From contig JAICJC010000026.1 in the NCBI GenBank assembly GCA_025928655.1, positions 1 through 35,038 on the forward strand: a DNA stretch of 35,038 nt. Reading direction: 5' to 3'. Position numbers and translations under genes: made by a program. The notes beneath the pieces are model-generated. The model did no database searches, had not been told where the DNA came from, and was given only the letters and a program-made list of their open reading frames with translations. Position 1 is the stretch's first letter. Each line of letters starts with the position of its first letter. This document shows positions 16,422 to 23,002 of the stretch, in pieces. This stretch comes from Thermoleophilia bacterium. GTDB taxonomy: Bacteria; Actinomycetota; Thermoleophilia; Gaiellales; JAICJC01.

Positions 16422-16592
16422 TTATGGCGCGTTCAGCTTCCGTGCCGCGTCGATGGCGGAATTCCTGGTGATGTGGCCGGACACGCTTCGCGGGGGAATT
16501 GACGAGCGGTCGATGACGTAGAAGCCGTCGGTCGTACGGCGGCCGTTTGGCAGTTCCTGCGGTATGCGTCGGTACGTGACGACGTACCTCAT
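16422..16592 (-). CDS. Small basic protein, 56 aa, last gene of the slipin operon
   Basis: The frame begins MRYVVTYRRIPQELPNGRRT and continues TTDGFYVIDRSS to SAIDAARKLNAP, ending TAA at 16422-16424. Its ATG overlaps the stop of the upstream gene (ATGA at 16589-16592), the same coupling seen between the two genes before it. That coupling and the protein-like, low-stop composition support a real gene. No family is recognised; there is no membrane segment. Confidence 0.6.
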   Translation of the reverse strand: MRYVVTYRRIPQELPNGRRTTDGFYVIDRSSIPPRSVSGHITRNSAIDAARKLNAP

Positions 16593-16990
16593 GAGATAAC
16601 CATCTCGTGCCTGTCGTAGCGCGCGTCGATCGCGTCGCGGATGTCGATTAGGTACTGCACTCGTTCGTCCTGGTCGGTCTTGAGGTGCGCCGCCGAGTCG
16701 CGTTGGGGAGCGAGTTCTGCCGCGTAGTCAGCGTTTGACTGTGAGACGGCGCGGTCGATCGCGTCGATCACGCCGGCGAAGTCTGCGAGATCGGGGCACA
16801 CCACGGCGATTTGGTTCTCGTGCTCTTGATCCCACGGCCGTACCAGGGTGGGGCCGGCGGTGGCGTGGTGGCGCAATGCCCGCCACCACCATCTCGGCGG
16901 TGAGGGGGTGATCGTGAAGATGAAGGCGTCACCGCCGTTCACGGGATGCGTGGTCAGGATTGGCTTGTTTGCGTGGAAGTCCGTGTTCAT
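16589..16990 (-). CDS. Uncharacterised protein coupled to slipin, paralogous to 8153-8377
   Basis: The 133-residue product reads MNTDFHANKPILTTHPVNGG, then FIFTITPSPPRWWWRALRHH, TLVRPWDQEHENQIAVVCPD and a charged helical end DERVQYLIDIRDAIDARYDR. The Trp-rich insert is absent from the truncated copy at 8153-8377. Its ATG overlaps the slipin stop and its stop overlaps the next gene, so the three are translationally coupled. No known family is recognised; no membrane segment is present. Co-expression with an SPFH membrane scaffold suggests a cytoplasmic partner of slipin, which is inference. Confidence 0.7.
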   Translation of the reverse strand: MNTDFHANKPILTTHPVNGGDAFIFTITPSPPRWWWRALRHHATAGPTLVRPWDQEHENQIAVVCPDLADFAGVIDAIDRAVSQSNADYAAELAPQRDSAAHLKTDQDERVQYLIDIRDAIDARYDRHEMVIS

Positions 16991-17829
16991 GATGTCGTCG
17001 GTTCGGGGGTGGCGATGCCGCCGTTGGTCGCGGCCGGCGTGACCGCGAACGAGCCGCCACTCGCGACGCTCTCGCGCTGCAGGAAGGCCGTCAACTCGTT
17101 GATGGTGCTCATCAGCGGTGCCGGGAAGACGACTGTCGTGTTCTTGTCGACGCCGATCTCGACCAGCGACTGCAGGTTTCGCAGCTGCAGGGCGAGCGGG
17201 TGGGCCATCATCACGTCGGAGGCGTGCGCGAGCTCTCCGGCGGCGAGCGCCTCGCCTTCCGCGGCGATGATCTTGGCGCGCTTCTCGCGCTCGGCCTCGG
17301 CCTGGCGGGCCATCGCGCGCTTCATCGTGTCGGGCAGCTGGATGTCCTTCAGCTCGACCACGGTCACCTCCACGCCCCAGTCCTCGGTCTGGACATCGAG
17401 GATGGCGCGGATGTCGCTGTTGATGCTCTCCGTCTCGGACAAGGTCTCGTCCAGCGTGTGGCGGCCGACGACCGCCCGCAGCGTCGTCTGCGCGATCTGG
17501 CTGATCGCCTCGTCGACGTTCTCGATCGCGACCACCGACCGAACGGCGTCCTTGATCCGGAAATACGCGACGGCCGAGACATCCACCGACACGTTGTCCT
17601 TGGTGATGATGCCCTGCGACTGGATCGGCATGGTCACGATCCGAAGCGACACTCGATGCACCCGGTCGACGAGCGGCGCGATGAAGATCAGGCCCGGCCC
17701 GCGGGCGCCATCCTTCACCTTCCCCAGCCGAAACTGGACGCCCCGCTCATACTGTTTCAGAATCCGAACCGACGCACAGATGGCCAACAACGCCACGACC
17801 GCGATGATGATGACGGCGACGGCGAGCAT
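16987..17829 (-). CDS. Slipin / stomatin-like SPFH protein
   Basis: SPFH proteins oligomerise on the membrane and organise microdomains. The product has an N-terminal membrane hairpin (LAVAVIIIAVVALLAICASV), then the SPFH domain: QYERGVQFRLGKV, GPGLIFIAPLVDRV, KDNVSVDVSAVAYFRI, QTTLRAVVGRHTLDE, and the coiled helix MKRAMARQAEAEREKRAKII, finishing in NTTVVFPAPL. Length (280 aa) matches prokaryotic slipins. Slipins are usually paired with an NfeD protein; here the coupled partners are two unknown genes instead. It heads a three-gene minus-strand operon with ATGA overlaps. Confidence 0.93.
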   Translation of the reverse strand: MLAVAVIIIAVVALLAICASVRILKQYERGVQFRLGKVKDGARGPGLIFIAPLVDRVHRVSLRIVTMPIQSQGIITKDNVSVDVSAVAYFRIKDAVRSVVAIENVDEAISQIAQTTLRAVVGRHTLDETLSETESINSDIRAILDVQTEDWGVEVTVVELKDIQLPDTMKRAMARQAEAEREKRAKIIAAEGEALAAGELAHASDVMMAHPLALQLRNLQSLVEIGVDKNTTVVFPAPLMSTINELTAFLQRESVASGGSFAVTPAATNGGIATPEPTTS

Positions 17830-18039
17830 GATGATCCCTTCTCATCAACCGGGGGGCGGACATCGGCAGGCTCACCGTCCTATCGTCCGGGCGCGGTTGA
17901 CAAACTCTGATGGCCAGCGTACGGGCGGCCAACAATCCCGAGCCGGTACGTACAGGAGCGGCAGCAATCTCGCCTCGGTTGGACCGGCACCACAAGAATA
18001 GCACCAACCCCTTATCGGCGCGGCTGTTTGCGTTACATC

Positions 18040-18078
18040 GGCTGCGGAGCGCGCCCGTGCCCGGCGCTCTCCGCAGCC
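18040..18078 (-). terminator. GC-rich hairpin after the 58-aa gene
   Basis: GGCTGCGGAG (18040-18049) and CTCCGCAGCC (18069-18078) are perfect inverted repeats, with an extra GCGC pairing inside. The hairpin starts 10 bp after the TAG of the small minus-strand gene at 18088. No U-run follows, so it may be a processing or stability hairpin rather than a classical intrinsic terminator. The remaining 17830-18039 shows no gene. Confidence 0.5.
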
Positions 18079-18087
18079 AGGTGCGGG

Positions 18088-18264
18088 CTAGTGGGCGGCG
18101 AGCTCGCCCGCCACGTGGCGCCGCTTGGTCATCTCGGGCAGATTCTTGTGAACCCACTCTTGCGCGATCGAGTTCGAGGCCTCTGCCTCGGCGCGCGAGT
18201 TGAACACGCTGATCGGGGTGACGGCACCGTCGTCTCCTTCGGGTTTGAGCAGCTCATACGACAC
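18088..18264 (-). CDS. Small soluble protein, 58 aa
   Basis: GTG at 18264 opens the frame VSYELLKPEGDDGAVTPISV, then FNSRAEAEASNSIAQEWVHK and a basic end ending ELAAH and TAG. The composition is strongly protein-like and the frame has a stop upstream and a hairpin downstream. No family is recognised. It may be a short alpha/beta protein. There is a weak Shine-Dalgarno site. Confidence 0.55.
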   Translation of the reverse strand: MSYELLKPEGDDGAVTPISVFNSRAEAEASNSIAQEWVHKNLPEMTKRRHVAGELAAH

Positions 18265-18265
18265 G

Positions 18266-18379
18266 AACCCGGGCGCCCCCGCCGCCCTGCTCCTCGGCTA
18301 CGGACGACTCGCCGCGCCGGCGATCGCCGGCGCCGTCACGTCGCTGGCCGAGGCAGCTCGAGATGCAAAAGCATGGTGA
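18266..18379 (+). pseudogene. C-terminal tail of a MocR-type or aminotransferase-fold protein
   Basis: The plus frame APAALLLGYGRLAAPAIAGA continues VTSLAEAARDAKAW and a TGA at 18377-18379. The pattern LLLGYGRL-x-x-x-I-x-x-G-V-x-x-LA is the usual end of MocR/GntR-family PLP-fold regulators. Nothing upstream in any plus frame continues the protein, so it is a cut tail. The assignment rests on a short motif. Confidence 0.45.
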
Positions 18380-18385
18380 GTTGTG

Positions 18386-18532
18386 CTATGCCGCTTGCCC
18401 GCCACCGTGGCACGTGAGGCATTCGAGCCGTGGTCCGCTAGCCGGGTTTCCCTCGCCGGCCGCGGTGCGGTGATCGGTGAATGCTCGGCAGGTCGTGCAC
18501 CACGCACGGCGTGCAGGGGCTTTTGTGCTCAT
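18386..18532 (-). CDS. Small zinc-ribbon protein, 48 aa
   Basis: ATG at 18532 follows GGGAG at 7 nt and opens MSTKAPARRAWCTTCRAFTD. The C-terminal part is PRLECLTCHGGGQAA. The two CxxC pairs (CTTC, CLTC) about 27 residues apart fit a minimal zinc ribbon. A longer frame to 18613 exists but adds no conserved sequence. It lies downstream of the tiny membrane protein at 18585-18668 on the same strand. Function unknown. Confidence 0.6.
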   Translation of the reverse strand: MSTKAPARRAWCTTCRAFTDHRTAAGEGNPASGPRLECLTCHGGGQAA

Positions 18533-18584
18533 CGGAGGACTCCCTCTGTCATGGACGCCGGGCTCCTTCGCGGTTGGACGGATG

Positions 18585-18668
18585 TCACCGGCGAAGCTGG
18601 GGCAGTCGATCACGCATCAGATAGAGGAGCACGGCCACAATTGCCGCGATGACGATAACAGTAAGCAT
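18585..18668 (-). CDS. Tiny single-span membrane protein, 27 aa
   Basis: ATG at 18668 has an excellent GGAGG ribosome site (complement of 18676-18680) with 7-nt spacing. The product is MLTVIVIAAIVAVLLYLMRD followed by RLPQLRR: one membrane helix and a basic cytoplasmic tail, like other small regulatory membrane peptides. It ends TGA at 18585-18587. The zinc-ribbon gene follows about 50 bp further on. No family can be assigned at this length. Confidence 0.65.
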   Translation of the reverse strand: MLTVIVIAAIVAVLLYLMRDRLPQLRR

Positions 18669-18759
18669 CGACGAACCTCCAACCACGATATTGAAACGAG
18701 GACGGCCGAGCTGTTAGGGCCAAAGCGGGCGGGCAGGGTGTGGACCGCGCTCACCGATT

Positions 18760-18840
18760 GTAGCACGAGTTACGAGTTCGGCCCGTGCCGGCCGGACTGC
18801 GCCGCATGTGCGAACACAGCCCGGCCCTGGCTCGTGCTAC
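18760..18840. repeat. Perfect 10-bp inverted repeat with a 61-nt loop
   Basis: GTAGCACGAG at 18760-18769 and CTCGTGCTAC at 18831-18840 are exact inverted repeats. The right arm overlaps the stop of the monooxygenase-like gene. The loop contains further GC-rich pairing (GCCCGTGCCGGCCGGACTGC region). It could be a transcription-end structure for that minus-strand gene or a remnant end of an element. Confidence 0.35.
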
Positions 18841-19139
18841 GCCGTGATCAGCGTTCCGGCCTCGACCTCGTCATAGAAGGCGACCTTCAGCGAGTCGTCC
18901 TGCACGCCCGCTTTGCTCATCGCCTGCTTGAGCTCCGGCATGGCGAAGAACGCCTTCGCCTTGCCGAGATCTTCGAACGTGTGGGTGATGACCACCTCGT
19001 TCGGGTTGTCCTGCGAGCGCAGCACCTGGTGGGCGCGAACGCCGTTTTTGGCCTGAATCGGCGCGAAGCTGTCGTACTCGGTCTTCCAGGCGTCGTAGTT
19101 GGCGACGCGATGCCGCACGAGTGCAGTGGTGCTTGACAT
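18837..19139 (-). CDS. ABM-like dimeric alpha/beta-barrel protein
   Basis: The 100-residue product MSSTTALVRHRVANYDAWKT, then RAHQVLRSQDNPNEVVITHT, FEDLGKAKAFFAMPELKQAM and SLKVAFYDEVE has the strand-helix order of the antibiotic-biosynthesis monooxygenase / dimeric ferredoxin-like barrel group. The start ATG 19139 follows a GGAAGGGGG ribosome site; the open frame further upstream is antisense or belongs to the isochorismatase relic. Substrate unknown; members are often cofactor-free small-molecule enzymes. Confidence 0.8.
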   Translation of the reverse strand: MSSTTALVRHRVANYDAWKTEYDSFAPIQAKNGVRAHQVLRSQDNPNEVVITHTFEDLGKAKAFFAMPELKQAMSKAGVQDDSLKVAFYDEVEAGTLITA

Positions 19140-19212
19140 GGGTGCCCCCTTCCGGGGCGGAGGCCTGGCACGCGATGAGGCTTCAGGAGAAGCGCGCGGC
19201 GAGACTCTGCAC

Positions 19213-19790
19213 TCAGTGTAGCTGCCGGCGGTGGTCCGTGCACCGCGCCGTTCGCCGCCTGTCGCCGGCCCTCTTGCGAATGATCGGGCCGCCGAAATCG
19301 ACGTCCTTCGAGTCCACCGTTCCGGTGGTTCGCCCCGGCGCGGTCTGGTGTGCCCAATACAGGTTCCTGTGCGCGATGACCCTGTCCGGCGGCGGCGCCT
19401 CCCAATCAGTCTGGTCTTCCGTCGTATGCGCATCGCCGACGAGGGTCGCGTCGTAGCCCCTAGCCAGGGCACCGTGCGCGTGGAGCGGACGCACCAGTCG
19501 GTCTGCGCGCCGACCACCACCAGTCGCCCGACACCCAGCCCGGAAAAGCACGGTCACGAGAGTGGTGTCCTCGAATGCGTCGCCATAGTTCTTCTCGACC
19601 AGCGGCTCTGCGGCGCCTGGGGCAAGCGCGGAGACGATCTGCCAGCCGTCGCTCCCGTGGGCGAGTTCGTAGTCCGAGTGCTGGATCCAGACCACCGGTA
19701 CCCTCTCGCGTCGCGCCCGCTCGAACGGTTCGTCGAAGTCGTGATGAGAAGCGCCGGGAGCCCGAACGTGCCTCGTGATGTAGTCCTCCT
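19213..19790 (-). pseudogene. Isochorismatase-like cysteine hydrolase, frameshifted
   Basis: Family pieces appear in order but in two frames: FERARRERVPVVWIQHSDYE, SALAPGAAEPLVEKNYGDAF, then in another frame VVGAQTDWCVRST, which holds the catalytic Cys, then back to HGALARGYDATLVGDAHTTE and SKDVDFGGP. Two compensating shifts flank the catalytic segment near 19525 and 19475. The N-terminal ~20 residues with the first catalytic Asp are also missing, and the expected start codon is ATC. It is therefore a decayed hydrolase rather than a single sequence error. Confidence 0.75.
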
Positions 19791-19954
19791 CACCCCCCGG
19801 TGAGCACACGCGCCGTCGAGACTGCAGCCGACGTGTACCAACGGCGCGCATCGGCACCCCGTGAGCCGGTACCCGCACGTCGTTCTCAGTGAGCGGCGAC
19901 CGCCTGGGGGTTCCGGCGTAGCTGGGCCAGGAACGCCTTGGCGGCTGGCAGCGC

Positions 19955-20130
19955 TGGCGATCCCGAGGGTTCCGCTGATCTCGTGGCCGGTGGCGCTGGC
20001 GCCAGAGAGCTTGCCTGCCTCGTGTTGGCGGGCACCGGAGAGAACGCCAACTCTGATCGCGATGCCGCAGGGCCCCAATCCGAAGCCGGCCAGGAGCCGA
20101 CCGAGTACGACGCGCGCCCACGCCGTGGCC
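19955..20130 (-). pseudogene. MFS transporter fragment (DHA2-like)
   Basis: The minus frame LGRLLAGFGLGPCGIAIRVG, VLSGARQHEAGKLSGASATG and HEISGTLGIA matches the conserved helix-loop-helix of DHA2/EmrB-type efflux proteins (G-x-G-L-G ... EAG-x-x-SG ... G-x-x-GTLGIA). Neither the N-terminal ten or more helices nor the end are present. It lies just inside the second tRNA-fragment repeat. 20131-20351 contains no recognisable gene. Confidence 0.55.
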
Positions 20131-20351
20131 GTTCCCCGGCGACGAGCCTCCCGACGGCCGCTCGTCGGCAGACCGGCGGTCGAGCCTCTGCCGCCCACGA
20201 ACGGCGCGACGCTGCGCCGCTGACAGTGCAAACCCCGGTGCAGCCAAGCGAGATCTCGGCACCTCTCAGATGGTTGGCGGCACCCTCGCTCTATGCGCTC
20301 GGGGAACCACGTCATCAACTGAGCGCCGCCCCTGACGGCGCGAGCACAGTA

Positions 20352-20379
20352 CGCACGTTCGAATCGTGCCGGGCGCATG
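20352..20379 (+). repeat. tRNA-Arg 3'-end repeat, copy 2 (att-like)
   Basis: 28 bases here are identical to tRNA-Arg positions 50-77: the T arm, the 3' acceptor strand and two flanking bases. There is no 5' tRNA half. Same orientation as the intact gene. A perfect repeat of a tRNA 3' end is the standard mark left by a tyrosine-recombinase integration. The nucleotidyltransferase gene ends 3 bp to the right. Confidence 0.85.
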
Positions 20380-20382
20380 CAC

Positions 20383-20937
20383 TCAAGAGGCGGCCCCGTC
20401 TGCGGCCGACGACGCCAGCGCATCCACCCAACGGCGCGTCTTCTCACGGTCGGTGTCTGGCATCAAGTCGACCAGCAGCATCAACTGCCGTGTATCGACC
20501 AAGCCGGCTGCGATCGCGTCTCGGGCGTACTGGATGTCATGTTCTCGACCTGCCGCGAGCTTTGCCATGACCAGGTCGTGGACCTCCATGCACCAAGCCG
20601 TCGCCACTTCGCCGGGTTTCCGCGTGATGGCGACCACCTCGACACGGATCAAACGCGCCTCCCAACCGGCGGGCGCGCGGATGGTCTCGGGCCCGACGCC
20701 ATGTCCGTAGTAGTCGTTTGTGGCATGAAACTGGGAGCCGTCACCGATGCTGGCGTCGATCTCGACGGCGCGCTCGGGAGCGCTGCGCGGGTAGAGGTCG
20801 ACCTCCATTGATCGGAGAAGCGGCGCTGGCGGGTCGGGGTATTGACCCAGCACAGCCTGACTACCGACGACGACGACGTCGTCATTGACCACGGTCGCAG
20901 CCGCTCGAATCACATGCTCGAAGCCTTTTCGATTCAC
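20383..20937 (-). CDS. Nucleotidyltransferase of DUF6036/AbiEii-like type (probable toxin)
   Basis: The 184-residue product has a polymerase-beta-like nucleotidyltransferase core: VVVGSQAVLGQYPDP (GS motif), then SMEVDLYPR (the acidic pair), a substrate region FHATNDYYGHGVGP, and a C-terminal helical part with VHDLVMAKLAAGREHDIQYA. This is the usual architecture of DUF6036 and AbiEii-related nucleotidyltransferases, several of which are toxins in type IV-like systems. Its ATG overlaps the stop of the HTH gene (20934-20937), so the regulator is translated first. The stop lies 3 bp from the tRNA-fragment repeat. Target molecule unknown. Confidence 0.75.
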   Translation of the reverse strand: MNRKGFEHVIRAAATVVNDDVVVVGSQAVLGQYPDPPAPLLRSMEVDLYPRSAPERAVEIDASIGDGSQFHATNDYYGHGVGPETIRAPAGWEARLIRVEVVAITRKPGEVATAWCMEVHDLVMAKLAAGREHDIQYARDAIAAGLVDTRQLMLLVDLMPDTDREKTRRWVDALASSAADGAAS

Positions 20938-21641
20938 GGCGTGAACCTCTCTTCGACCTGCTCAATCAGGCGGGCACGCTCCTGCTCCGTCAGAAGCCCG
21001 GCGAACGGAGACGTCTGGCGAAGTTCGCTCGCCTGTGTTGTCTGCGCCCCGAGCCGGCGTTTCATCTGCTCAAGGGGCAGCGCGAGAACACGGCGCCATT
21101 CCGCAATCCACCGAGGGTCGACCGTGTTGTCGGCCTCCCATCGATTAAGTCGGCGTTGCGCTCTGGCGACCATGGTGGCATCAAGCCGCTCGGCGACAAG
21201 GCGATGGTATGCGAGCGAGTGCAGCTGAGCGGCTTCATGCCTTCGACGCCTTTTGGGGGGGACAAGCCTGTTGAGATCAGCCGTTTCCACGGAACGGTGG
21301 CGCCGCTGACGGATGACGGCTGATAGCGGCCGTTTCGCATCTGAACGCTCAACCTCATCGAGCAGATCCACAACGGCGCCTAGAGGGACTTCGAGGCGAT
21401 CGTCCGGGGTCAAAACGGTCGGTATGTCGCCGGAATCCACCCAGCGCTGGAATGCCGACTGAGACACACCCAGGAGTCGGGCCGCCTGGGCAGGGCGAAG
21501 TGTCTGCCCCACGACCTCACTCAGAATGTCCTGAGCTTCCACAACGTTGGCCAGGCCCGACTCGTCGAGTCCGCCGCCAGACGCCCGCTTGAGGCAGACG
21601 AGCGCTCTGATCAGCTTCTCAGATTCGGTGCGCGCCATCAT
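20934..21641 (-). CDS. HTH protein, probable antitoxin/regulator
   Basis: The 235-residue product has an N-terminal helical segment, then an excisionase/MerR-like winged HTH around residues 48-85: LRPAQAARLLGVSQSAFQRW, VDSGDIPTV, RLEVPLGAVVDLL. The C-terminal half is Arg-rich and helical (VPPKRRRRHEAA, RLNRWEADNTVDPRW). It precedes and overlaps the nucleotidyltransferase gene, as in toxin-antitoxin operons where the first product represses and neutralises. Its own upstream region is AT-rich with dyad half-sites. The antitoxin role is inference from organisation. Confidence 0.75.
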   Translation of the reverse strand: MMARTESEKLIRALVCLKRASGGGLDESGLANVVEAQDILSEVVGQTLRPAQAARLLGVSQSAFQRWVDSGDIPTVLTPDDRLEVPLGAVVDLLDEVERSDAKRPLSAVIRQRRHRSVETADLNRLVPPKRRRRHEAAQLHSLAYHRLVAERLDATMVARAQRRLNRWEADNTVDPRWIAEWRRVLALPLEQMKRRLGAQTTQASELRQTSPFAGLLTEQERARLIEQVEERFTP

Positions 21642-21660
21642 GGCCGGACTCTACCACAAG

Positions 21661-21720
21661 TTGAGAAAAATTGCCGTATTTCTAAACTTTGTATCTATAT
21701 CGAATACGCAGATTTTCTAA
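21661..21720 (-). promoter_or_regulatory. AT-rich control region with TTTCTAA half-sites
   Basis: The 60 bp upstream of the HTH gene is far more AT-rich than the rest of the window. TTGAGAAA (21661-21668) and TTTCTAAA (21679-21686) form an imperfect dyad with 10-bp spacing, and a third TTTTCTAA half-site is at 21713-21720. This is a plausible autoregulatory operator/promoter for the HTH-nucleotidyltransferase pair. A -10-like TATAGAT is readable on the minus strand near 21694-21700. Confidence 0.5.
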
Positions 21721-21785
21721 TGTTTTAGAGGGCAGTGAGGAGTCCAGGCGTGCCGGGTCCGTCCCGCGTCGGCGACCGGTGCGAT

Positions 21786-21833
21786 GGAGGCAGAGGCCGC
21801 ACGGTCGAATCGTGCCGGGCGCATGGCTCAACC
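21786..21833 (+). repeat. tRNA-Arg 3'-half repeat, copy 3 (att-like)
   Basis: 48 bases match window positions 38-85, from the tRNA anticodon loop to 10 bp past the 3' end, with two mismatches (21804 T to G in the T loop; 21827 G to C). Same orientation. It is the longest repeat and the best clue to the true core of recombination. The two mismatches show it is older than copy 2. Confidence 0.85.
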
Positions 21834-21867
21834 AAGCCGTTCTCGTGGTGGCCGAAACCGCGAAAAA

Positions 21868-22122
21868 GCAAGCATTCGGCGTTCGGCCTCTTCCTCCGGA
21901 GGGGGATGAGCAGCGCAAGAGTCGGGCCGAGAAAGAGCGAGATGCGGAACTTCCCGCGCGCGAGGAGAACGCGAGCTCGCGGCGATCGCCGAGTACGGCA
22001 ACGAGGCGCTTTGCCAGTTCAGCGACGGCATAAGCGAGGATGTGCGAGAGCCATACAACGGCTGCGTCACCATCGACGGAGACCTGCTCCGCGTCCCCTT
22101 CGGCCGCCGTGCCCAGGTCTAA
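21868..22122 (+). pseudogene. Uncharacterised small protein, frameshifted
   Basis: The plus frame GVRPLPPEGDEQRKSRAEKE and RDAELPAREE continues, after one frame change near 21965, as RELAAIAEYGNEALCQFSDG, ISEDVREPYNGCVTIDGDLL and VPFGRRAQV with TAA at 22120-22122. The charged helical first part joined to a compact Cys-containing second part reads as one protein. The upstream end runs into the tRNA repeat, so the start is missing. No family is recognised. Confidence 0.45.
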
Positions 22123-22259
22123 CCCAGACGCTGGCTGCCTCGCGGCCGGGCTTGAGGCGATCCCGATCCGCGACATCCTCATCGAGGTGTAGCTCGATCG
22201 GAATCGAGCGCCCAGCGCTCCGGGTCGCCTTCCTACCTGACCCGCCGTAGGCTTGGGCT

Positions 22260-22739
22260 ATGTCGCCGAGGAGCACGAATCGCATCGCTCTCCTCGTCGT
22301 AGCCGTCATCGCGATCGCGGCCATCGGAGCGGCGCTCAGGTCACACTCGAAGCACGACCCGAGCCAGACCCTGCACGCTCCCTCCCGGATGGCTCGCGTG
22401 GCCCGGTTCGCGCGGAGCCAGGCGCGCATCCTTGGCGACCCCGGACTCGCCCACGCGACCGTGATCTTCGGCCCCCAGACGGTGCAAGCGACCGGCGGAG
22501 TGCGCCTCACGAAGTCAGAGGCCTACATCGTCCTATCCGGCCAGTTCCGCTGCGACCACTGCCACGACCTCGCCACCGCAGCACTCGGCCAGAACGGTCG
22601 CTGGCACGCCAAGACGCTCGGCTACACCGTCTCCTGGCCCACCCTCGCCGTACTCGGCATCGGCACAGACACCAAGCCGGACGGGCTCAACCTGCCACCC
22701 ATCACCAGCATCAACGGCGCCACCATCGTCAAGCTCTGA
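22260..22739 (+). CDS. Membrane-anchored protein with a CxxCH motif
   Basis: The 159-residue product has an N-terminal anchor or signal (RIALLVVAVIAIAAIGAAL) after a short basic segment. The soluble part includes FRCDHCHDLATAALG, whose CDHCH fits the CxxCH covalent heme-binding motif, and VSWPTLAVLGIGTDTKPDG. No distal Met ligand is obvious, so heme attachment is possible but unproven; the Cys pair might instead bind metal. A diheme cytochrome c is encoded 1.2 kb downstream. No strong ribosome site. Confidence 0.65.
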   Translation: MSPRSTNRIALLVVAVIAIAAIGAALRSHSKHDPSQTLHAPSRMARVARFARSQARILGDPGLAHATVIFGPQTVQATGGVRLTKSEAYIVLSGQFRCDHCHDLATAALGQNGRWHAKTLGYTVSWPTLAVLGIGTDTKPDGLNLPPITSINGATIVKL

Positions 22740-23002
22740 TCCGGCTGGGCTGACGAGCATCTCCCGGGCCTCGCGCTCCTGGATCAAGGGCGAGCATCGC
22801 CCCCACAAGCCGCTCCCGCAGGCACCCAGGCGCGGCCACCTCGCCCTGGTCGATTCGCTCGACCGACCGCGTGCTGGAGACCTGCTCGCCAGGCTGCACG
22901 CCGATCTATTGAGTCTCGTGCCCGGTGCTCAGGGCCCACCGGCAGTCCCGGCCTCGACTCGGCGCCGAGGGCGAGCGCCCGAGTGACCGCTACGATCGGC
23001 TC

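Noticed and set aside
22770-22920. Minus-strand stretch resembling an XRE-type HTH fragment
   Set aside because: Only a short, weak resemblance (SSTRSVERIDQGE) without start, stop context or recognisable HTH.
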